The translations under genes were made by a program, and so were the position numbers. The notes under the pieces are model-generated. The model was not told where the DNA came from. It did no database searches and saw only the letters and a list, made by a program, of their open reading frames with translations. From Marsupella aquatica (Eukaryota; Marchantiophyta), in contig OZ316894.1 of the NCBI GenBank assembly GCA_973895155.1, positions 4,960,001-5,024,000 of the forward strand: a DNA stretch of 64,000 nucleotides, given 5' to 3'. Shown one piece after another: positions 40,765 through 50,899 of the stretch. Numbering within the stretch: the stretch's first letter is position 1; every line of letters starts with the position of its first letter.

Positions 40765-43700
40765 GATGAAGCGTACAAACAAATCGACTCCTAGCTTCGA
40801 AGGTGCATGTTGTATATACTGTAGATAGAATTCACACTCAGGCATGGGCCACAGTTTGTAGAGTGTCCCTTATATTCAAATCTAGTGCGCTTCATATCGT
40901 ATCCCACACACCTTCTTGCCCACTTGTATGATTCAAATTTTGTTCAAGTTCCTTTCCTTGCTTGTTTGTATCGCAAATTTAATTGGTTTCGCTTCTCTAT
41001 GGATTATTCTTTCAGTGACCGAGAGAACGTAATCATCAGCCTTGCTTCGCGGGCACATAGGCGTGCTTAAAAGGTGGAATTGAATGTGGCACAGTGCATT
41101 TGGGAAATAAAGAGTAGAATTGAATGGGACATGTTCAGCCGCTTCGGATTACATAACAAAGCTTTAAAAATGGGTAATACACTGTAGAATCTAATGGGAC
41201 ATGTCCAACCGCTTCAAATTTACTTCAAGTCTCAAAAAATCGTGCAGTCCAGACATTCAAGAGTTGGCAAGGCAGATTCAGCGAGTTTTTGTGGCCCTAC
41301 TTTTGCAGCTCGTGACCTACTTACAAGAAATTCAGCAAGTAGTGTTCCTCTACACAAACGCTCGTATTGCAACAGTTCCCCAAAAGCCATAATCCTTTGT
41401 TGCTGTGCCTGTCACTGTTTCATCTACAGGATGTTTATCAAAAGGTTCACTACAAATTCAGCCGTTAAAGATAGGCTGCTTTTCAAATCAGGCTCTGTGA
41501 CGGTGAGTGACATCAAATCTACTGTTTGATTCCTTCAAGGTGAATGCCTCTACGGGTTCCCTCTAGTCCACCCAAAATGTTTCGACAGGATTCTCTCGAT
41601 GGTTCTACTACTTTCAATTCTTGCAGCTCGTGTTCTCGTCTCGTGCAAGTAGTGATTTCCGAATCTTCAGGAAAGCTTGTTCTGGTCTGTTCTTAGTCGA
41701 TCTGCGCGGGCGCTACATTTCCTTGCAGACACGCATATTGTATCATACCTCCAGTTGTGCGCCTCATTCAAACTTCCTTACGGGACCACAGAAATCCACA
41801 GAAATGGATCGATATCTACCCACCCATCGCACGGCCGGATCTTTGGACTCAATGTTTTAGCAAACTACTGTAGGAGACCCATCCTACAGGTATAGAAGAG
41901 TGTCCATCACGGTGGATAACACAGCAAATGACATTTCTTTGAAACAAGCTTTCGGAAATATGATGCTCAACATGTCCAAATCATTGTATACAGGTTCCCT
42001 CAGAGGTAAGCTTCCTTTCCAGATAAGCTTTCGTCTTCCAATAAGGCAGGCCAACCTTCAAAGTCCAGTCATACCCAACCTGCATTCCAGACCAGGCTAG
42101 AGTTCAATCATCCCCCAAAGAAACAAAAAGGTGCACAACCTCCAAACACCATCCCACATGCAAGAGATCCTATAGAGGGGAATGAAATAAAGGAAAACTT
42201 CAGGAAGAGGAAAGAGCCAAAAAGCCCAAGAGTCCCAAGCAAAAGTCCACCACAACATCAAACAAAAACTCAAAGCCTAAGACTTTACAGATTGGCAAAA
42301 TGACAAGCCTGGTAGAGTTTCAGGTAAACTGCATAGGATGGTCACGCATAGAAATTTGACTTTTATAAGCCCTGAAAGCCATTACAAGGAATAGTGAATG
42401 CCTAAGCCCTTTGCAGATTGTCATGCGCATACACATCGTTACATAACATATATCGTTTGTCACACATATCCAAGCATAGTCACAATCCAACGACACAAAC
42501 ATAAGAGAATGAACTACAAATGGAACCCATGTCCATACCTCGGGGGTTTCACTTCCACAAAAATGGCATATCACGTGCGACGAATGATAGGGTAATTTTA
42601 TTGGTTCTAAGGGAAGACTTAAGAATTTTTGTAGAAGAACAATAGGGTCTTTTAAATTCAATTTTGAGACTTCTAAGAATATTAGGGTTTTTTTAATCCA
42701 AATTTTAGAATATTCCAACTTTATAGGGGTTAAAAAATATATAAAAAATCTTACATTTTAGGGGGTCCGAGGCCTAAAAACGTCGCAGGCGATGGGGAGG
42801 TCCCCATATAGTGAGACCCCTGAGGTCCATACATGTCCAAAACCCACAATAATCTTCAATGGTGCAAATCAAACAACGATCGATGCTAATCCAACAACGA
42901 TCCCGTCCCACGCGATCACACATGTATGTCAAGCCCAACACGCCTTGTGTTTCAAGGAATCCACGTTACATGCACACAACCTGGTTGGCCACACCATAAC
43001 TACCAAGCTCATGTTCAAAAGCTCAACATTGAAAGATGAGGCCTTTGAGCCAACACAAGGGGATAAATATCCCTCACACCAACTCAAACTAAACACACAG
43101 GCTCATATAGCACACATACAGAACCTCTATATCTAGATATTACGATATACTACACTATCACTCTAAATATTGTGACAAGAGCAACAGACACCTGTGGTCT
43201 ACAGAAGACAGCACAGGCCCTACAAAACAATCAAAGATGAGATTTTGGGCCCCAAAGACCTCCAAAGCAAGCAGGTAGAACAGGTCTCTAGGGTAACTGT
43301 GACAGGGCCCCAAACCCGGTAGTAACTTAGTGATAACTTATAATTGCGTATATAAGTAGAAAGACAAGTAGGTGTAGTAAAAGTGTTTGGATTTTCAAAT
43401 TTTTCATTTTTGTTAGTTCTAATAAATGGATGCGACAACCGGACGAAACGGAGTTGAGAGGGGTGCCGGGCGATGATGGATGACAAGGGAACCATTGAGG
43501 GGGTACAAGGAGGCCACAAGGCAGCCCAAGGACTTGGAGCCAAGGTGTGGGCATCTTGGAGGGGTGGGGGCTGGTCGGAGGCTCCACGTAAGGCGCAAAA
43601 CGGGAAGAATGACCAAAATATAGAAAACGTTGAAACTTAAAACAGACGTTTCTGCGCTAGTACTATTCCAAACATGGTCATGTTTGGATTAATTTTGAAG

Positions 43701-43900
43701 CCATCAATGAGCCCCATGCGAAACTGAGGTTCTCTAGTTGATTTTAGGTCTATATCAAACAGTGACATCTTGAGGGACCTCAACGCCCCTAAAACGGCAA
43801 ACTAGGCAATCTTGGAGTAGTGATGGTGGGAGGGCCCTTAGAATGAAGGGGTTCCCACACTTTTGTTCCCCTTCACCCTTTGTGTGGTCCTCACATGGTT
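40765..43900. other. gene-free interval downstream of the F-box gene
   Basis: Contains the F-box 3' flank and a short tandem pair (gaattgaatgggacatgttc near 41114 and gaatctaatgggacatgtcc near 41187, period 73). From about 42.6 kb it is AT-rich sequence with T-runs. Longest frames (41194-41529, 42320-42718, 42792-43136) show no family, no conserved motif and no consistent splice extension. Confidence 0.5.
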
Positions 43901-44009
43901 TTTTGTTCTCTTTCTCTTCCCCACTTCGTAGAGGGACACTCCGTAGAAGGGGCCCTCACACTTTCTTCCTTCCCTTTTTCTCTATTCTCACTTGTGGGGT
44001 TTCCACCCA

Positions 44010-45225
44010 TACCTAAACCCTAAACCCTTTCCCTCTTGTGCTTGCTTTCGACATGTGTACGGACCCTGGTTGTACGAACATCAGATTTTTGACCATCTCA
44101 AAATCAGGAGTCTACAGGCTTGTTGGAATGAGCTCGCCAAGCTGAATCCAACGATGTGTCACACCGCCAAAACGGAGCTAAGACGGGGGAGATACAACTG
44201 ATCGTGTTTTTTGAGAATACTGGGGTTTTTGAGGCCGTACGGACGTCCATACGGCAAGAGGTCCCGGCTTGCAAGGGAAGAAGGAGATAGCAGCACATAC
44301 GGAGAAACCGTGATCTGTGTTTTGCAAAGACGGGCCCCCTGGTGTTGTACGGACGAAACGGAAGGAGACGGTGCCCTGTGAAAACTTAAACGACCATATC
44401 CATTTGACCTTCGTTTTGTGCACCGTTTACGGAGTCGTGATCAGGAAGAGGAGGGCTCCTCAGATATGTTTTCAGAAGTGAATTATGAGAAAATTTTAGT
44501 TTCGACAATTGTAGGGGCCCCCTCCTTTTACAATGGACCAGAGGTGGCGATCAGGAGGATTGAGGCTGGTAGGCAAGATAGATAGATAGGATAGGAGGTG
44601 GTGGACTCAAGTGAGTCCTTGTTTAGCGGAGTGGTATCCACTCCAATGGAGAGCGGTGAGGAGACCAACTCACGGGGCTCAAACCAGGGCACCGTGAGTG
44701 AGGAGGGGGCACGGTGAGTCAGGAGGAGGAGGCACCGTGAGTGAGGAGGAGGAGGACTAATGAGGAGACCAACTCACGGGGCTCAAGCCAGGGCACCGTG
44801 AGTGAAGAGGAGGAGGATTAGAGTGATCGTACGGACGTGGTTGTACGGCCCCTTGACTTTTCAACTTTTTTGTGAGGGGTCACTCACGGGCTTGTTGGAA
44901 AGAGCTCGCGGAGCTGATTCCAACAAGAGGCAGCGCTCCTCAAGCGGAGCCAGGATGAGCAAGTTAGGGCCCGACGAAGTTGGGTTTACGGGATACTGAA
45001 ACAACCATAACTTGGTCGTCCGATGTCCGTTTCAAGAGCGGTTGAGTGATTCATGATCAGGAGGAGGAGGGATATCCAGGGGTCAACTCAGAAGTGCAAG
45101 TGGAAGGGCATCTAGTTTCGGCCATTGTGGGGTTCCTTGCAATTTCACAGTTCACGGAGTAATGTTGGGGCGCTGTCGAAGGCACCGTCGGCCCCATTGT
45201 TAGTTTAGGGTTTAGGGTTTTAGAA
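44010..45225. repeat. long-period repeat domain bounded by telomere-like motifs, possible LTR remnant
   Basis: Two diverged copies of a block beginning cttgttggaa(t/a)gagctcgc (44119 and 44891, 772 bp apart) each continue to a gatcaggaagaggaggg-like and a tagtttcg(a/g)c(a/c)attgt segment. Between them lie a 104-bp tandem pair (gaggagaccaactcacgggg at 44658 and 44762) and several gtacggacg words. At the left edge is cctaaaccctaaaccc (44012), at the right gtttagggtttagggttt (45203). No coding domains. The composition suggests LTR or untranslated retroelement sequence, but no PBS was found. Confidence 0.5.
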
Positions 45226-45999
45226 GCATGTGTGTGCCGCATGCTTTTAGTTTAGGGGTTTCTTAGTGAAGGGTTTAGCGGCGCCGCTAGGGTAAGCCGC
45301 CAATCGTTGTGGCCCCTTGAGGTGTGCTTTGGTGTGTTTTTTGGTATTTAGGGGGAAGAGCCCCGTAGTAGTGAGGGGGGGAACTCAGTCTAGTGTTGGC
45401 TTTAGGAAGTTAGCTCAGAGCCAGAAGAGGGAATCAAGCCAGAGTAGTGAGGTAGAGGTGTAGCACTTGCCCCAACGAGGCAGTAGTTGGGCAGACGGTA
45501 GGAGGCCGGGTTGTCCTTGCAATGTGTTACGATGTTTTGCCAAAAGATATGGATTTGGTTTGATTCCTCAAGTTTTGGTGTGGTGTTACCTTTTCTGGTT
45601 CACGATTGTGTTCTTTCCCAAGAAATGTCTAAGGAATCCTTGCACGGTTTGGTCAACCATGTGAGTAGGAGGAGTGGTGACAACACTCCACCGACGACCA
45701 GTAGGAGTGTGTGTGTGGTGTAGTCCATGGGACCTTATCAAAAGCAGAGCGGCTAGTCGGTAGACTTGATCAAAAATTACATTTCTGGGAGCGGAAATAA
45801 ACATACTCATCCTACATGCAATAGAATCCTAATAGCGTCCCTCCACGTTCTCGTCATACGATAACAAACGATTTTAGTAGGAGTAAATATGTATTTGTCG
45901 TGTAAATCGTTTGATAAGTAGGTGACAGTAACGCGTCATACAAGGCTCTTCGTTGAACCAGGCAGGGGCAGCGTCACAGCTCGATCAAAACCTAACCAT

Positions 46000-46440
46000 A
46001 GATCAACAGTATATGTCCAGTACCATGGAAGTCGAAGCAGGCCTTGATTTGCAAGGTTGGTCTGACTGCTTCACTGGTTCTTTAAAGGGGAAAGCTCTGA
46101 CTGTGCAAGTTTGATATGACAATAATATGCTGTTTTTTTTAAACAAAGGGAAAGGCACCTTTGAGCAAGCTGTGCAACTAGCTTACAGACAGGGAAAAAG
46201 CCTAGTTTCTTAGTTTCTACAATACCGCAAGCACATCTGACCTACCCAAAGTGGCTTGGCATTGAACCCACATGTAGACCCACCCAAAGTGGTTTGTCAT
46301 AGAGCCCACATTTAGACCCACCAAAAGTAATTGGGCACTAAACCTACTTATTTGCAGGAGCAGAATTTGGAGCACCACTCTCCTGATGGGGATTGAACTT
46401 GAGACCTGCTGTCACAAGGCACCCTTGGCCACCTGGGCTG
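46000..46440. repeat. retroelement-like and tRNA-like repeat debris
   Basis: A gag-like trace near 46025-46110 (atggaagtcgaagcaggcct...) has stops. Three degenerate repeats with the core gacc(c)acc(c)aaagtgg lie near 46240, 46280 and 46320. The minus strand of 46385-46440 has a tRNA-like B-box/D-arm word order (ggattgaac, then gaggcacc-like) as seen in decayed SINEs. All are weak. Confidence 0.35.
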
Positions 46441-47045
46441 ACCGCAAGAGCTTACTAAACTGGTTCATAATGTAGTTTGGAGGTTTCTAAGAAACTCTGT
46501 TGCTTCAGGTTCTAATATCTTTCATGCTACTTTGTCAGGCAGTGTTATTGGCACACTTTAGGATAACATCAACACAAGTGTGTCAAGATTTGTGCAAGGA
46601 AAACTAAACTACCCATCCGAGTACCCATCCACTAATATCCACAGGACCCATAAACAAAATGGTTACAAAGCTTAGTAATTTGTTGAGGCTAGATGTCAAA
46701 GAGTTTGACAAGCTATATTGTTCAGTGTAGAGTTATATAAGAATTAGCATTACTTCCAAATTACTAACACTTATTTTGATGAGAGTGGTCTTGAGTCCAA
46801 AGTAACACTAATTCTTGTCAGTTTTTCTAAGTAGCTTTTCAACTTTGGTTTAAAGTACTAGTAAAAAATGAATGATCTTGAGTCCCAATTAAGTGACACA
46901 AATTCTTGTGGGTACCAAGATTTTATGCAAAAGAAGGAACGATAGCAATCCCTAACCAAGATTTTCACAAATAGTTTTTTCCCACTATTTCCACTCTTGA
47001 GACCAAATACCACTAATTCTTCTGCGCCACATTAGTGTTATAACA

Positions 47046-47123
47046 GAGTTAGTGTGAGTTGCACTAACTCACAGGTAGAGCCCAAAAATGTATGCTCTTG
47101 AATTAGTGTGAGTAACACTAATT
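47046..47123. repeat. two adjacent 9-bp-arm inverted repeats
   Basis: gagttagtg/cactaactc (47046-47070, 7-base loop) and aattagtgt/acactaatt (47101-47123, 5-base loop). Both arms are perfect and share the core ttagtg. Related cactaattctt and ttagtgtgaa words are scattered through 46.7-47.1 and 50.2-50.45 kb. Confidence 0.8.
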
Positions 47124-47829
47124 ACAGGGAACAGTGTAGGTTGCTAATATTCCTGAGCAAAATGAGGACTCTGTTGTCTGTGTGCAAGGAGAAACAATAG
47201 GTGAAAAGGAAAATTGTCAGGTGATAGGGGGCTGGGAGACATTAAATATGTCTTGCAAGATCCCAGGGCGACAAGGGAAATGGCAAGGTGATGGGAAACG
47301 GCCAGGCAAAGCAAAATGTCCAAATGAAAAGGATACACATCTACAACTATAAAACCCAATCCTGCCAAATTTCATCCATCATCCGCTTACAAAAACAGTT
47401 ATAATGGGCGGGAATGATCAGCAGTCGTTGGATTCTTTTGCACTTTTTCCCTAACCATTCATGCAAAAAGGGGACGTTGGGCCTGAGGCAGGGGTATGCC
47501 TGACTGCCCACTACTCCCTCCCTCATAACTGACGTATGTCATGCTGCACAGTGCCCAGTAGTGGAGCCGGTATGCAACCTGACCAGTGCCCATGATTCCT
47601 GCCAGGCCCTTGCTTTCTCACTCACCCAATTGTGCAAATGTGCAATGCACACACATGGTGATCATTTTGTATTATAAATAACAAATGAGGGTACTTTCTT
47701 CTTTGTCAGGAGTAGCATGCTTATAGTATTGTACAAGAATCTAAAGTTTGAAAAACCCTTTTAGAAGACATCAACTCTTGAAAACTAAGCCTCTTAACTC
47801 TCAAGAAAAAAGCCTCAGGGACATCACAT

Positions 47830-47945
47830 TTGATAACATACCCAGAGTGTATCATTCTAAAACAATATTTTTTACTTAGTGTTACTCTTTTGTCTACATG
47901 CTAACAGTTTGGAGCTCAAAGGATGTTTGGTACATTTGTGTTATA
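47830..47945. repeat. dispersed repeat, copy 1 of 2
   Basis: The segment with atcattctaaaacaatattt, tgctaacagtttgga and gatgttt recurs at 49250-49345 as atcatttttaaaacattatt, tgctaacagtttgga and gatgtttt. The copies have diverged and are about 1.4 kb apart in the same orientation. Confidence 0.75.
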
Positions 47946-47999
47946 TATACTGTCAGTTTTACTAACACCAAATGTGGCTGCTGCTTTGTTTACACATCT

Positions 48000-48960
48000 G
48001 ATATGTGTAAACTTTTGAGCTTGTATTCCTTCAGAAAACTGGGGCCTTCAAGACAGTCGGGCCATAAGGATCATTAGGGGGTCTCAAATATGGGGCCGTC
48101 ATGTGTGTTCCCGGGAGTTCACTGTTGTCCGTGAGTGCCCCGCGGGCGAGTATAACGGGGGAAGGAATCTCTGTCACCCCAATGTTTTACGCCCGTAATG
48201 TGAGACTCCCGGGAGGAGAAAGTGGGTACGGGAGGCACATGCCAATTTTGAGACGGCCCGGGTGTGTCACGATTGGGAAGGCAGAGTCGCAAAGTATACA
48301 TCGCGTCAAGAAGTGTTTTTATCGTGAAGTTTGAATTTTGAGTTTACGTGGGAGGCGACTTAGGGAAACATGGAGATGTCAGTACCTGCGAGTGAGGATA
48401 TGAATCTTCAACACCATTCCTCTTCTGAAATGGCGCCCAGGTCTGCAGCGACAGAACGCGCTTTCAGTGGCCAGCCATGTGGGGAATGCCCTTACACCAA
48501 AGACTGCAGCGATGGCGTTCGCGATGGCATTTTCGACGCACTCTGGTATCATGTTCTTTAGCACACAGAGAAATGAGGCCCTGCATAGTTACAAGCCTGG
48601 CCCTAGCTAGTTCGGCCAAACGGACTATCCCCGGGTGTTTCCGAAATGCCGCGGTCAGAGTGTGCGGGCCAGCCTAACAGTCTCCCGCACATTTTCAGGC
48701 CGCGTCCACCCGAACCTAACTCGGGCCGCTGCAAAACTGTCCCGGGCCGATATTTGAGTCCCCCTATTGGGCCAGTGAAACCGGAAGGAGCTCGCCGGCC
48801 CTGTTGTCTGGCCCAGGTTCATCCGGGCCAGGTTCACAAAACTTGAGGGAAAGGGGCAATCGGCCCTGGCCTCCCACAGCTTAAAAAATGAGAACAAGCC
48901 GGCCTAGGTTAGGGTATTCTTGACTGTGGTAAGGCAGGGTCAATCACGCCTCACCATGTG
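48000..48960. other. GC-rich island without a recognised gene
   Basis: About 0.9 kb richer in CpG and cgggcc words than its AT-rich surroundings. The longest plus-strand frame with an ATG in decent context is 48370-48561 (63 residues, CGECPYTKDC near the middle). It has no family resemblance and no supported splice partner. A decayed gene or a mobile-element end are both possible. Confidence 0.4.
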
Positions 48961-49129
48961 CCAGCCAATCAATGCTGAGTGACCTCAGGTTAACTACGTT
49001 GGTTAGGTAACTTGTATACCAATCAGGGGTCAACATGACAATTGAAATAGTTGGGGGACAGGTTACTATTTTGCTCATTTTGGGGGACACGTTCGTAAAA
49101 ACAGGTATATTAATACTATTCGTGTCTTT

Positions 49130-49430
49130 TGGTCAACGTGACTATGTCTAAGATTGTTTTGTCCATTTGTGCCTTTTGGTCAAATGTGACGATGTCGAAG
49201 ATTGTTTCATCCATTTCTGTCGTTGGTCAAATGATGACAAGCCCACAAATCAGGATATATCATTTTTAAAACATTATTTTCTTCCTTAATGTTTTACTTC
49301 TGTCTGAATGCTAACAGTTTGGATGTCAACAGATGTTTTCTTGGTGTCACTGGTGTGGTTTGGTCAAATGTGATGACGTCAAAAAACGTTGGTCCGTTTG
49401 TGTTGTTGGGTCAAATGTGATGCTCCATCT
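49130..49430. repeat. degenerate about 62-bp repeats (ttttggtcaaatgtgac)
   Basis: Units with tttggtcaa(a)(t)gtgac(g)atgtc(g)aag and a following ttgt(t/c)cattt lie near 49137, 49188, 49220, 49360 and 49410. They are interrupted by the second copy of the dispersed repeat at 49250-49345. Confidence 0.7.
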
Positions 49431-50720
49431 GGTCACCACCTTCCCAAGTCTCCCATCCATGACTGAAACTATATATTCACACTAACCAAAGCTCTTACAC
49501 TAGACTTTTTCATTGTACCTGACAATACACTTTTGCAAAGGTTACATAAAGCAACTTGCACCATTTCCTGGTGTCATTTGGAACATGAATGTCGGAGCCA
49601 ACGGACCCTCACTCATGAAGGATCCAAATAGAAGCTCTTAAAGCATAAACTAGTTTTCTTCAAAGCAACATTGCCAGTAATGGTTTCTTGGGCAGTACCA
49701 AGAGACAAATGCACATTCTCTGAAGCGTTTTACTGGCAGCTAAAAATAGACAAATTGCTCTCTGGAGCATTCAGCTCTTTCAGCTAAGCTAAGAGTGCTG
49801 AGTACTGTACAATTATACACAGAGAAAATTCAATTACTAGTGTTGGAGGCACATAATGGACCACTTCAAAATTGGTAGATGCCCATCTGGGTTCAAGGGG
49901 AGCCATCCTTGGATGGCTTTTAGGTCCAGATGCAAAGGTAAGTGTTGAGTTCCATTGGGGGTACCTTGGCACCCGCCCCCCCTGCGGCCGGCCGGTTGGC
50001 GTCATTTGTAGTTTCTGCTTGGTTGGTTTTAGGCCCCTCTGGCGGTTTTAGAGAAGAAGTATAAAATACAATGTGGTGATCATACTCTATAAATCCCTAA
50101 CCCCAATTGTTTCGAAGTGGGCTTGGAACTGGTTGGAACTGGTTGCTATGCTCACACAGGTTACATGCACCCCTCCCTCACTGCATCTAGTTGGTGTGAG
50201 TGGGGAATTACTATTGATAACAATAAGAGCTCGGGAATCGAGCTTTTCTACACTAATTCAATTATGGTAGGGCCAAGTATGTTCATGCTGAATTGGGGCA
50301 CCCACCTTCATTCCACAATGGGCAAAAATCAATTACAAGTACATGAATTTGTTCTATTTAAGTGGACACTAATTCATGAGTGTAGCGGAAAATTTTCTTC
50401 ACCAGTATTAGTGTGAATAACAATAATTGCGGTGAATCTGAAGCTTCGATTCAATAGTGATCACAAAAGGACATACTGCTTAGCCTGGCCCAAATTTTCC
50501 AGTCAAGTCCCACACTCAATTACTGTACAAGTAAGCTGCTGATCGAAGCAGAACGTTAGAGACTTTAGATCACTGGAAGAAAGCATAAAAAATCATCGTC
50601 AATGATTTGCAGATTAATGACAGATTCCACATGGGCAGGTCGACCCATACAAACAATTATGCAAAAGGAGGATGTGCATTTGAAACAGGGGCACACTCTG
50701 ACTACATGCACGAAAAGTAG

Positions 50721-50895
50721 GAACAAATGAATGCTGCTGCATAGAGCTACTAGTATATCTATGGATCTATGAGCTTGCAATGGATGGACGTCCACCCACG
50801 TTAGCCAAAATTGAACAAATGAATGTTGCTGCACAGTGCTACTAATATATCTATGGATCTATGGACGCCCACGTTTGCCAAAATTCCCAGATAGA
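50721..50895. repeat. 92-bp tandem duplication
   Basis: gaacaaatgaatgctgctgc at 50721 and gaacaaatgaatgttgctgc at 50813 start two copies sharing atatctatggatctatg and ccacgtt(a/t)gccaaaatt. They are close in sequence, hence recent. Confidence 0.92.
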
Positions 50896-50899
50896 CTTT

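Noticed and set aside
46385-46440. Possible tRNA gene or SINE head on the minus strand
   Set aside because: Only the B-box-like word order is visible; no acceptor or anticodon stems can be drawn, so it is at best decayed repeat.
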